Positions 1 to 6,821 of a stretch of 13,918 nucleotides of DNA are shown in pieces. The position numbers and the translations under genes were made by a program. The notes beneath the pieces were generated by a model. The model ran no database searches. It saw only the letters and a list, made by a program, of their open reading frames with translations, and was not told the origin of the DNA. Position 1 is the stretch's first letter. Every line of letters begins with the position of its first letter. Source of the stretch: JACOXB01 sp036517755 (GTDB lineage Bacteria; Patescibacteriota; Minisyncoccia; UBA6257; Colwellbacteraceae); NCBI GenBank assembly GCA_036517755.1, contig DATDUH010000017.1, positions 1 to 13,918 on the forward strand, in the 5' to 3' direction.

Positions 1-1107
1 CTTTATCTCCTCAAAAACTTTATTGACTCGTCCTTGAAGCTCGCCTTGGTCAGCGCCGGCAAAAAGACTGCCCAAGCGAAGAGCGACGAGACGCTTGTCA
101 AAAAGTTGGGCAGGGACCCGGTCTTTGGTAATTAAATAAGCCAAGTGCTCGACAATCGTTTCTTTACCCGACCCAGGCTCGCCGATCAAAATGGCATTGG
201 GGTTATCGGGTCGGGAAAGAACATCAACGAGGCGCTGAAGTTCTTGATCGTGACCGACGAGAAACCCGACTTCGTAAGACCGGGCCCGGTCAGTTAAGTC
301 AGTGGAGAATTGGTCAAGCAGAGGCGTGGGCACGGCTGTCCAGGCCCGATTCATAATCCGATGACGGGGCCGATGGTAAGAAGAAAGGAGCTTCCGGAAA
401 GCTTTTCGGGGGAGCTCGATCAGCCGCCGCCGATAGAGTCGAACAAAAACAGCGGCCCGGAAAAGATCCCCGGCTTTGATATTAAAAAGGTTGAAAAGCG
501 AGAGGATCTCGCTATCTTCACTTCCAGCCAGGGCGGCGAAAAGATCAACCGGTTCAACAAAGCGCTGGTTTCCGGTTCTCTGACTCGCGGCCGTGACCAC
601 TAATTTTTCAATCTCGGACAATAAAACTTGGGAGGGGGTTTTATATTTTTTAAGCCGCTTGCCGTAATCATCGAGCTTAGCCTCGAGTTCAGCTGAAGAC
701 GCCTCTAGGCGCAGTAGAACTTCTTTGACCTCGCGGCTGGCAACGAGGGCTTGGGCGAGATTAATGAAAAAGTTGCCGCCGATAAGCAGGGTATGATCAT
801 AAACACCTATTAATGTCCGCCGGGCTCGAGGCGTAAGATAATAATTTAAATTAATGCTCTTTGATCCGGCTTCGAGGAATGACCCGTCTGCCTCGCCCGA
901 GTGAAAGAGACGATCAACAAGATAGAAAAGGAGTAAAACGCCGAGCCAGAACAGCCACTCGATATCGCTCATCAGGAGAACTAGGGTGGCCACTAAAAGA
1001 ACCACGAGCCAAGCGTTCGAGGCGATTCGAACTAAGAACCGGCCGGCGTAATTCATCCGGAGCAGCGGCTCGTCAAATCTCATTTCGTTTGGCGCTTCGG
1101 GGTTCAT
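1..1107 (-). CDS. ClpC-like AAA+ ATPase, membrane-anchored N-terminus (partial, runs off left edge)
   Basis: The first 369 codons are visible and the frame is open to position 1. Residues about 31-46 and 51-64 are hydrophobic and look like two membrane helices. Residues about 90-250 resemble a diverged Clp N-domain, beginning with LTPRARRTL. A ClpC/ClpB-type linker follows (DLTDRAR, then VGHDQELQRLVDVLSRP, about 270-300), leading into the first AAA+ module with Walker A GEPGSGKE at residues 309-316. In this family the residue after GK is Thr or Ser; here it is Glu316 (codon GAA, 160-162), so nucleotide or Mg binding at this site may be weak. Walker B and the second AAA+ ring lie outside the window. 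The ATG at 1105-1107 lies two bases past the stop of the upstream membrane-protein gene, so the genes are probably co-translated. Likely role: unfolding substrates for ClpP-type proteolysis at the membrane (inference). A membrane-anchored Clp-like ATPase is confident; the partner protease is unknown. Confidence 0.85.
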   Translation of the reverse strand, partial: MNPEAPNEMRFDEPLLRMNYAGRFLVRIASNAWLVVLLVATLVLLMSDIEWLFWLGVLLLFYLVDRLFHSGEADGSFLEAGSKSINLNYYLTPRARRTLIGVYDHTLLIGGNFFINLAQALVASREVKEVLLRLEASSAELEAKLDDYGKRLKKYKTPSQVLLSEIEKLVVTAASQRTGNQRFVEPVDLFAALAGSEDSEILSLFNLFNIKAGDLFRAAVFVRLYRRRLIELPRKAFRKLLSSYHRPRHRIMNRAWTAVPTPLLDQFSTDLTDRARSYEVGFLVGHDQELQRLVDVLSRPDNPNAILIGEPGSGKETIVEHLAYLITKDRVPAQLFDKRLVALRLGSLFAGADQGELQGRVNKVFEEIK

Positions 1108-1109
1108 CG

Positions 1110-1460
1110 CTAAATTAATCCCTGGAATAATTTAAAAATGGCATAAGCCGGGAGGCCCGCCCAGAAAAAATAAATGAGAACGGCCAGAGCGATAATTAAA
1201 AGATAAATAATTGAGGCGACAAAAATCCGGGCACTCCGGAAAAAGAATCCCAAAACATAACCGAAGAAGCTCCGGTCCTGGTAAAGGGGTTCAAAAAAAT
1301 GACGAAGGGTGATTTTAATGGCAAACGTCCGGTCGAGTCGGCCTAAAAAACGGTTCCAAAATTCGGCCATTACCGTGAGACTGCCAAGATACCAATGGCG
1401 AAAGAAGGCCAGAAATCGATAACTGAACCGATTGACCAAATAAAGCGCGGCCGAGGTCAT
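1110..1460 (-). CDS. Small hypothetical membrane protein (116 aa) upstream of the ClpC-like gene
   Basis: I do not recognise a named family. The protein is basic and aromatic-rich at the N-terminus (residues 1-75; many Phe, Arg and Tyr, with weakly hydrophobic or amphipathic stretches), followed by a long strongly hydrophobic segment at about 78-108 that would form one or two membrane helices. No catalytic motif or signal-peptidase site is visible. Its ATG (1458-1460) overlaps the TGA of the upstream antiporter in an ATGA arrangement, and its TAG stop (1110-1112) is two bases from the ClpC-like start. The packing strongly supports a real gene that is translationally coupled on both sides. The context suggests a membrane partner, adaptor or substrate of the anchored Clp ATPase; that is inference from position only. 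Confidence 0.8.
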   Translation of the reverse strand: MTSAALYLVNRFSYRFLAFFRHWYLGSLTVMAEFWNRFLGRLDRTFAIKITLRHFFEPLYQDRSFFGYVLGFFFRSARIFVASIIYLLIIALAVLIYFFWAGLPAYAIFKLFQGLI

Positions 1461-3142
1461 TTAACTAAATTATAATCCCGAATCAGTTTGAGGTCTCGTT
1501 CTTTCAAGCCGCTTAAACTTTCAAAATTATGATCGGCACTGATAATTTGGGCCAACTCCTGGCCGCCGATAAAGTGAGGCAAAAGAACGTAGTCAGCCCC
1601 TTCTTTATAAAGCTCCCGGGCGTGCCACTCGTCTTCGGCAGTAAGGATAGTCTTCGCCTTCCTCTTCCCTCCATTAACCGCTTTTAAAATAGTCAAATTG
1701 TCCTCGAACTCCGGAATGGTTGAAATAACCACCCTCGCTTTAGTTAAGCCGATCCGTTCCTGAATATCAGCGTCGGTGATATCGCCATAAACCACCGGAA
1801 TCTTCATCCTAACGAGAGCCTTAACAGTCACCGGGTCGAAATCAAGAGCCACAAAATCAACGCCAAGATTGCTCAAGGCTCGAACAATGCCCTGCCCCAT
1901 TCGGTGGATGCCAACAAGGACAGTATGATTCTCGAGACGAGACTCAACCACCGGCTCTTCGATTAATTTCTCCCTAAATTCAAACGGTTTGACTACTGGC
2001 TTCAAAAATTCATAAAGCTTGCTACCGTGGGTGATGAAATAGGAAGAGAAGAAAATAGTGACAAGTCCAACCAAAGTTACGAGCGAAAGCTCGGTCGGAC
2101 CTAGATAGCCTAAACGGTACCCCAAGACAGCAATGATTAAACTGAACTCGGAAATCTGGGCCGTGGTGATGCCGGTTAAGAATGAGGTCCGCGCTCGGTA
2201 GCCCAGAAGGCCGTTAAGGAGAAGAACGACGAGAGGCTTTACGAGAAGAACGAAAAGGATAAAGACCAGAGCCGGCAGAATCGGTAAGATTAACTGGGCC
2301 TGAACCAAGCTGGCGCCCAAAGCGACGAAGAAGAGGATGATAAAGAAGTCGCGCAGGGGCCGGAGCCGAGCACTAATTTGAAAGTGCTCCGAGGAATTGG
2401 CCAAAGCCAATCCGGCCAAGAGCCCGGCGGCCTCAAGCGACACGTTAAACATAACGGCGAGAAGGACCACTCCCAGAAGCCAGGCCAAGCTGAAAAGGTA
2501 AAGCATCTCTTGAGAGCGACCAACTTGATCTAAAACTTTCGGCAAAATCCGGGAGGCGAGAAAAGCTAGAGCAAAAAGGATAACCCCCTTCAGGGCTGAA
2601 TAAAAAAGACCGAGGAGGAAGTTGGTGCTGCCGACGGGGTTCGTCAAAAACAAGAGAACCAGGATGGCGGCAAAGTCCTGAATTAAAAGCAGGGCCACTG
2701 ACAAACGGCCGTAAAGACTTTGAAGATCGCCTTTATCCGAAAGAAGTTTAACGACGATAATGGTTGAGGAGAAAGTGAGGGCGCCGGCAAGATATACCGA
2801 AGTAGCAAAGGCGAATCCCAGGGCAAGCGAAAGACCAAGGCCCAAACCAAAAGTTAAAAATATCTGACCTAAGCCAAGCAAAAGGGCGGGCCAGCTCAAA
2901 TGCTTAAACTCGCGGAAGTTCATCTCAAGCCCGACGAGGAAAAGCAGGAAAATCACTCCGAGCGAGGCCAGGCTCTCAATCGGCGAAGAGAAAAGATTCG
3001 GCACCCAGGTTCCCTCCAGATAACCAAAGGCAATGCCGGCTAAAAGAAAACCGATGATAACCGGCTGTCTTAAAAGATGAGCGGCAAAACCAAAGATAAC
3101 CGCAAGGACAATCGCTAAGGCCAGTTCGGTTAAAAGATCCAT
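1457..3142 (-). CDS. CPA2-family cation:proton antiporter with C-terminal KTN (TrkA-N) domain
   Basis: 561 residues. Residues 1-375 are a polytopic membrane domain of the Na+/H+ exchanger (CPA2, KefB/KefC-like) type, with the early motif GFLLAGIAFG (31-40) and the ion-site pair Gln155-Asp156 in LLLIQDFAAI. A QD pair, rather than ND or DD, is the pattern of Kef-type K+/H+ exchangers, so potassium is a likely substrate (family knowledge plus inference). Residues about 406-535 form a KTN/RCK-N Rossmann domain: VLVGIHRMGQG (408-418) and an acidic residue at the end of the next strand (VALDFDP, Asp434), typical of NAD(H) binding. There is no RCK-C domain after it; the protein ends in a short charged tail. 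ATG at 3140-3142, with no Shine-Dalgarno sequence upstream. It is first of a three-gene minus-strand operon with the small membrane protein and the ClpC-like gene. Exact ion specificity is unproven. Confidence 0.92.
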   Translation of the reverse strand: MDLLTELALAIVLAVIFGFAAHLLRQPVIIGFLLAGIAFGYLEGTWVPNLFSSPIESLASLGVIFLLFLVGLEMNFREFKHLSWPALLLGLGQIFLTFGLGLGLSLALGFAFATSVYLAGALTFSSTIIVVKLLSDKGDLQSLYGRLSVALLLIQDFAAILVLLFLTNPVGSTNFLLGLFYSALKGVILFALAFLASRILPKVLDQVGRSQEMLYLFSLAWLLGVVLLAVMFNVSLEAAGLLAGLALANSSEHFQISARLRPLRDFFIILFFVALGASLVQAQLILPILPALVFILFVLLVKPLVVLLLNGLLGYRARTSFLTGITTAQISEFSLIIAVLGYRLGYLGPTELSLVTLVGLVTIFFSSYFITHGSKLYEFLKPVVKPFEFREKLIEEPVVESRLENHTVLVGIHRMGQGIVRALSNLGVDFVALDFDPVTVKALVRMKIPVVYGDITDADIQERIGLTKARVVISTIPEFEDNLTILKAVNGGKRKAKTILTAEDEWHARELYKEGADYVLLPHFIGGQELAQIISADHNFESLSGLKERDLKLIRDYNLVK

Positions 3143-3147
3143 TTAAA

Positions 3148-3343
3148 TTAAGCCTATCGCGGAAAGGGTGAAATTTGAAGTTGAGGAAGGGAGCGCCTAC
3201 CGCCCATTGCCTATCGGGACCCGGAATAATTTGCTCCAGCGACAAATTTCCCTGCTTCTCGGCTTGCCCCCCTTCGACAAGCTCAGGGACCGAGCTGGCA
3301 AGCCTCCGAAGACGTCCCGTACGGCAACGGGCGATAGGTTTAA
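3148..3343. repeat. Hairpin-forming inverted-repeat element, MITE/REP-like
   Basis: This stretch of the 283-bp gap has nested inverted repeats. The outermost arms are 3148-3160 (TTAAGCCTATCGC) and 3331-3343, whose reverse complement is TTAAACCTATCGC (12 of 13 identical). A second, larger pair is 3196-3220 against the reverse complement of 3314-3338 (20 of 25 identical by eye). Inside are 3261-3268 (GGCTTGCC) with 3297-3304 (GGCAAGCC), a local hairpin CCCGT/ACGGG (3316-3320/3327-3331), and the palindrome-like 3270-3288. No plausible protein is encoded. The arrangement fits a small non-autonomous mobile or REP-type element, or a folded RNA. The left end reaches to within 6 bp of the antiporter ATG, so the antiporter promoter, if local, must lie inside or beside it. 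Confidence 0.55.
3270..3288. repeat. Interspersed short palindrome CCCTTCGACAAGCTCAGGG
   Basis: The 19-mer CCCTTCGACAAGCTCAGGG is an imperfect palindrome (CCCT/AGGG ends, partly paired core). From memory, close variants recur as intergenic repeats in many bacterial genomes, where they give rise to spurious peptides containing SLSKG; the minus-strand frame here does encode ARSLSLSKGG. It sits at the tip of the larger inverted-repeat element. Copy number in this genome cannot be seen from the window, as only this copy is present. Confidence 0.5.
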
Positions 3344-3365
3344 AGAATTATTAGTTAAGTTATTT

Positions 3366-3391
3366 ATGCTCAGTAGCATGCTACTGAGCAT
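3366..3391. repeat. Perfect 26-bp palindrome
   Basis: The half-site ATGCTCAGTAGCA (3366-3378) is followed directly by its exact reverse complement (3379-3391). A 7-bp inverted repeat lies beside it (TATCGAG 3392-3398, CTCGATA 3406-3412, 7-nt spacer). Both lie just downstream of the tRNA-Arg gene on the minus strand, where they could form hairpins in the transcript. Neither strand has a following U-run, so a classic intrinsic terminator is not supported. Processing or stabilising hairpin, or a dimeric protein-binding site, are alternatives. Confidence 0.7.
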
Positions 3392-3425
3392 TATCGAGTT
3401 ACGATCTCGATATAGTGATATTTTG

Positions 3426-3498
3426 AGTGCCCGACAGGGATCGAACCTGCGACCTCTTCCTCCGGAGGGAAGCGCTCTATCCGCTGAGCTACGGGCAC
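3426..3498 (-). tRNA. tRNA-Arg, anticodon CCG
   Basis: A complete 73-nt cloverleaf can be drawn by hand on the minus strand. The acceptor GTGCCCG (3498-3492) pairs perfectly with CGGGCAC (3433-3427); D stem GCTC/GAGC; anticodon stem CTTCC/GGAAG with loop CTCCGGA giving anticodon CCG (reads CGG); variable loop AGGTC; T stem GCAGG/CCTGT with loop TTCGATC. The arginine identity features A20 in the D loop and C35 are present. The discriminator base reads as U73 (position 3426), which is unusual for tRNA-Arg, where A or G is usual. CCA is not encoded; the gene is followed by CAAAA. It starts 15 bases after the stop of the permease gene on the same strand and probably is processed from that transcript. 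Confidence 0.95.
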
Positions 3499-3513
3499 AA
3501 CTACCGTTCAAGT

Positions 3514-4626
3514 TTAAAAGAAGCGCCAGATTTCATAAAGGGCGCCGAGAGCAAAAACGAGAATCAGAGGAAGATATAGAAAAACCGGTTTCTGCCGGAG
3601 TTTTAGATACATCAAAACCACCATAATGCTCTCGAGGGCGAGAAAAACCCCGCCGATAAATCCCACCAAGCCGATAAAATTATTGAAGCCAAAGAAATAT
3701 AAGAGAAGCGGTATGAAGCTGGCGACTAGAAATGAAAGAAAACCGGGTAAACGGAGATCGTAAATGAAAATGTCTTTAACTTCGAGTCCTAGAAAGAAAT
3801 AAGAAGTCCAAAGACTAAAGACGCCGAGAATGCCGATTAAAACAAGGAGGGCCGGAGGAATGAGATTAAGGCCACCGATCGCATCCGGCGTAATGCCAGC
3901 CGGCGAGAGCCCGACGACCGCAATCACAAAAAGGAGATAGACCAAGGCCGGGATCACGGTTCCCAAAACCACGGCCCGGCGCAATCCCTTCTCAGGCAAG
4001 TTCCTCCCCTGCCAGTAGTCGCGCAAAGAAGAAATAGCCGCCCGTCCGGCCAAAGAAAAAAGGATCACGCCGTAGGGCAGAAAAAAAGCTTGAGGGTTAA
4101 ACCTGGAGAGGGTCAATGATGGCGCCCTTAGACTAAAACCAAAAAGAACAAAAATGATGGCGATCATGGCAACGGCCACCAAAAACTCAAAGTTGGCCAA
4201 TCGTTTCAAGGAGAAAACCACTGCTACTACTCCAGAGAACCAAAAAAGATACAGGGCGGCGGAGCTAGAGAGAAAGGGGGCGGCGATTTTCATAAAACTA
4301 ACTCCCAGCACCAGATAGGCGGTTAAGACGAGAATAAGGCCAATGGCCGTGGTTAAAACCGCGAGCCAAAAACCGAAGTCTCCCAAATATATCCGGGCAT
4401 AACCCACAAAACGGTGTTTGCCTTCAGTGCTATCAATGATCCGCAAATACATCAAATGAATAGCGGCAAAAACAGCGGCAAAGGCCGCCAGATAAAAAAG
4501 ACCAAGTGAAAAACCGGCCTTCTCAAAAACATAAGGCAGGGCAAACATCCCCGCCCCAATAATCATCGAGGCGAGAAGTCCGGTCGGCAGGATTATCTCC
4601 CTATACCACTGCGTAAACTTCGTCAC
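3514..4626 (-). CDS. Amino acid permease, tryptophan/tyrosine permease-like family
   Basis: 370 residues with about 11 hydrophobic segments and short loops. The first helix carries the signature of the APC/HAAAP superfamily, LLASMIIGAGMFALPYVFEKAGF (about residues 17-39; the glycine-rich unwound segment GAGMFALP is the substrate-site motif). Family members import aromatic or other neutral amino acids by proton symport; the actual substrate cannot be read here. The start is GTG at 4624-4626. An in-frame TGA lies just upstream, so no earlier start exists; Met21 is the next ordinary start but would cut helix 1. The 5' end overlaps the 3' end of the EF-Tu-like gene by 26 bases, and the purine-rich AGAGG before the GTG has no spacing, so translational coupling is likely. 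Stop TAA at 3514-3516, followed by the tRNA. Confidence 0.85.
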   Translation of the reverse strand: MTKFTQWYREIILPTGLLASMIIGAGMFALPYVFEKAGFSLGLFYLAAFAAVFAAIHLMYLRIIDSTEGKHRFVGYARIYLGDFGFWLAVLTTAIGLILVLTAYLVLGVSFMKIAAPFLSSSAALYLFWFSGVVAVVFSLKRLANFEFLVAVAMIAIIFVLFGFSLRAPSLTLSRFNPQAFFLPYGVILFSLAGRAAISSLRDYWQGRNLPEKGLRRAVVLGTVIPALVYLLFVIAVVGLSPAGITPDAIGGLNLIPPALLVLIGILGVFSLWTSYFFLGLEVKDIFIYDLRLPGFLSFLVASFIPLLLYFFGFNNFIGLVGFIGGVFLALESIMVVLMYLKLRQKPVFLYLPLILVFALGALYEIWRFF

Positions 4627-4852
4627 CCTCTCTCACTTTATCGCTCACTTTGATCCCGATCTCTTTGCCCAATTCGGCTTCGGTGACTGATTTATGATCA
4701 AATTCCATTGATTCAATCGGTTGGGTAAAGTCGGTAGTTGCCCCCTTGAAATGGACCGTCTCGCCCGCTTTTACTTTTCGATTGAATTTGACGATCGCCA
4801 CCTCCAGGTGGGAATAGTAGTGAGTGACTTCGCCAATTGGTTTTTCTTCCAT
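4601..4852 (-). CDS. Stand-alone EF-Tu domain-2-like protein (83 aa)
   Basis: The 83-residue protein has the beta-barrel pattern of EF-Tu domain 2: GEVTHYYSHLEVAIVKF (7-23), a KVKAGETVHFKG turn (26-37), then MEFDHKSV and a closing GDEV segment. It matches the small 'translation elongation factor-like' proteins, related to the C-terminal barrel of U32 peptidases, that I recall from archaea and candidate-phylum bacteria. No G domain is attached, so it is not a GTPase; binding RNA, tRNA or a protein partner is a guess. ATG at 4850-4852, two bases past the stop of the LOG-like gene, with no Shine-Dalgarno sequence. Its 3' end overlaps the permease start. The family call is good; the function is unknown. 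Confidence 0.75.
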   Translation of the reverse strand: MEEKPIGEVTHYYSHLEVAIVKFNRKVKAGETVHFKGATTDFTQPIESMEFDHKSVTEAELGKEIGIKVSDKVREGDEVYAVV

Positions 4853-4854
4853 AT

Positions 4855-5430
4855 TTAAAGATATTCCGATCGACCTTTATCGATGACGATAAGAAGTTCG
4901 TCAAGCAGATCCTTGGGGTTCGTGGCATAAACGATTTTCCCCCGCCGCTCTTCAGCCCGATGAGATTTCTCAATCATCAGTTTCAAAAGCTCGTCAGTCT
5001 CCCAGTCACCTTCTAGGATACCAATTGGCTTCGCATCTTCAAAGGCAATGGTGAATTCGCTCAGGGTACCCATCCGGCCGCAGCCGACGATTACGGCATC
5101 GGCGGCCTTGGTGAGGATCAGGTTTCGGCCCGAATACTCAAACCCGGTATAAACGATGAGATCGTGGTAATCAGTCGGCAGCTTGTAAAAATTAACATGC
5201 TCGACTTCGTCTTTGGCCGGCGAGAAGCCGACCACGGTGCCGCCTTCGGCCTTGGCCCCTTTGGCCGCCCAATAAGGAAAGCCAGTGGTCGCCCCGTCAA
5301 CCAAAATGCCGTTATGCCGAACAATCTCGCGCCCCAATTCTTCAGCTACGCGATATGCTTCTTCACCGCAATGACCGGTTTCAGCCGCGCCGGAAACACA
5401 GATTTTATACTTCAGTTGGGACGGAGGCAT
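4855..5430 (-). CDS. LOG/SLOG-superfamily Rossmann protein (TIGR00725-like)
   Basis: 191 residues forming a Rossmann-like fold: strand-loop KICVSGAAETGHCGEEA (9-25), a mid-region FEYSGRNLIL (97-106) and the superfamily's nucleotide-binding loop at 116-126, GCGRMGTLSEF. In LOG phosphoribohydrolases this loop is PGGxGTxxE; here the PGG part is changed (Cys117, Gly118, Arg119) but GT and Glu125 remain. Cytokinin-type nucleotide hydrolysis is therefore uncertain, and nucleotide or cofactor binding is a safer statement. The ATG (5428-5430) follows the beta-CASP gene stop by four bases. A strong Shine-Dalgarno sequence, AGGAGG, lies inside the last codons of that gene but 15 bases from the ATG. The residues around GTLSEFTIAFEDAKPIGIL make the superfamily call firm. 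Confidence 0.8.
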   Translation of the reverse strand: MPPSQLKYKICVSGAAETGHCGEEAYRVAEELGREIVRHNGILVDGATTGFPYWAAKGAKAEGGTVVGFSPAKDEVEHVNFYKLPTDYHDLIVYTGFEYSGRNLILTKAADAVIVGCGRMGTLSEFTIAFEDAKPIGILEGDWETDELLKLMIEKSHRAEERRGKIVYATNPKDLLDELLIVIDKGRSEYL

Positions 5431-5434
5431 AACT

Positions 5435-6808
5435 TTATAATATCACCTCCTCGCCCAAGTTAGGAATAACCGGCTGAACTGCCAGTTCGTCTCGAATCCG
5501 GTCTTCGAGCGGCCCCATTTCCTTTTCCTCGCCGTGAACGAGGAAAACTTTTTTGAGCCCCAGCTTCATTGGTCTTAACCAGTCGAGCAAGGCCGGCTGA
5601 TCAGCATGAGAAGAATAGCCGCCGATAGCCAAAACCCGGGCTTTGACTGCTATCTCCTCACCAAAAATTTTAACGCTAAAGTTTTTGCCTGATTTTGCCC
5701 CGTCCAAAATCCGCCGGCCCAAAGAACCAACCGCCTGGAAACTAACAAAAAGAATGGTGCTTTTGGGATCAGGCAAATACCGCCGCTCGTGATGAAGAAT
5801 GCGTCCGCCTTGAGACATGCCGGCGCCGGCAATGATAATCTTCGGCGGGGCGATACTATTAATTTGTTTTGATTGTTCAGTAGTTAGGGTTAAATGGAGA
5901 TCAGGAAAATCGAAAATCGCATCACCGGCCCGCAAAAGTTCAATCGCCGCTTCATCAAAATAGATCTGGTCTTTGGAATATTTTTTATAAACCGCGGTTA
6001 ATTTAATAGCCAGGGGGCTATCGATAAAAACCGGCGTCCGCGGAATCCGACCATTTTCAACTAGATCATTTAGCTCATAAAGTAATTCCTGGGTTCGCTC
6101 CAGGGCAAAAGCTGGGATCATTAAAACCCCACCGGCTTTCACTGTCTCTTCGATCACATTTTCGAGCAAATCCTTTCTTTGAGTTAGGCCCTCGTGAACT
6201 CGGCTGCCGTAGGTTGAATCAATCAAGGCATAATCCGCTGTTCCAATCTCTTCTCTACCTTTAATTAAAGGGGTAACCGGATGGCCTAAATCGCCGGAAA
6301 AAACAATTTTCTTGCCGTCTCCGGAAACCAAAATCGAGGCTGAACCTAAAATGTGACCGGCGTTATAAAATTCGACCTCAAACCCGGCTGCCTCAACTTT
6401 CTCGTGATAAGAAACTTTTTGCCAAAGTTTCATGGTTTCGTTAATATCGGCCAACTCATAAATCGGGGGCAGGCCGAGTTCGCGAGCCTCAATAGCCAAG
6501 ATGTGCTCCGAATCAATTAAAAGGGTTTCGGCAAAATCTTTGGTCGGCGGCGTTGAATAAATCTTCCCTCGAAAACCGGCTCGATAAAGCTGGGGCAGGC
6601 GACCGATGTGATCAATGTGAGCGTGAGTCACAAAAACCGCCTCGATCGAGGCTGGGTCAAGCGGAAACGGTTCAAAATTATGCCGCTCGCAATAACGCGC
6701 TCCTTGATGAAGTCCGCAGTCAATCAAAATCCTTTTGCCGGCCTCGTTCTCGAGAAGAAAACTCGAGCCCGTCACCATCTTCACCCCGCCCCAAAAGGTA
6801 AGTTTCAT
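5435..6808 (-). CDS. Metallo-beta-lactamase / beta-CASP ribonuclease (CPSF/YSH1-like)
   Basis: 457 residues with the full set of MBL and beta-CASP motifs: HxHxDH at His62-His67 (THAHIDHIG), His152 in GHILGS, Asp173 in SGDLGHP, motif A DSTYGSR (Asp197), the MIPAFALERTQE segment (about 230-241), motif B around GGRILHH (His339-His340), motif C GGYSSHADQ (His401) and a final VHGE (His425). Enzymes with this layout bind two zinc ions and cut RNA as endonucleases and/or 5'-3' exonucleases. There is no KH domain as in archaeal CPSF homologues, and the sequence is closer to the bacterial YSH1-like group than to RNase J. ATG at 6806-6808; the gene starts eight bases after the Mur ligase stop. All catalytic residues are present, so the enzyme should be active. 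Confidence 0.92.
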   Translation of the reverse strand: MKLTFWGGVKMVTGSSFLLENEAGKRILIDCGLHQGARYCERHNFEPFPLDPASIEAVFVTHAHIDHIGRLPQLYRAGFRGKIYSTPPTKDFAETLLIDSEHILAIEARELGLPPIYELADINETMKLWQKVSYHEKVEAAGFEVEFYNAGHILGSASILVSGDGKKIVFSGDLGHPVTPLIKGREEIGTADYALIDSTYGSRVHEGLTQRKDLLENVIEETVKAGGVLMIPAFALERTQELLYELNDLVENGRIPRTPVFIDSPLAIKLTAVYKKYSKDQIYFDEAAIELLRAGDAIFDFPDLHLTLTTEQSKQINSIAPPKIIIAGAGMSQGGRILHHERRYLPDPKSTILFVSFQAVGSLGRRILDGAKSGKNFSVKIFGEEIAVKARVLAIGGYSSHADQPALLDWLRPMKLGLKKVFLVHGEEKEMGPLEDRIRDELAVQPVIPNLGEEVIL

Positions 6809-6815
6809 TAAGGTA

Positions 6816-6821
6816 ATTATA
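6816..6821 (-). promoter_or_regulatory. Possible internal -10 box before the beta-CASP gene
   Basis: A consensus TATAAT overlaps the stop codon of the Mur ligase gene and ends seven bases before the beta-CASP ATG. The best upstream -35-like hexamer, TTGCCC, is only 15 bases away, so the promoter is weak at best. If used, the mRNA would begin at or beside the ATG and be leaderless. Confidence 0.25.

Noticed and set aside
310..603. Plus-strand open frame opposite the ClpC-like gene
   Set aside because: The minus strand encodes a coherent AAA+ protein across it; the plus-strand translation has no recognisable pattern.
3366..3412. Intrinsic terminator after the tRNA
   Set aside because: Strong hairpins are present but no U-run follows on either strand, so I list it only as a palindrome.
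3197..3511. Minus-strand open frame of 104 codons across the gap
   Set aside because: It runs through the tRNA-Arg gene and the inverted-repeat element; its SLSLSKGG stretch is what that palindromic repeat encodes by chance. No protein-like composition.
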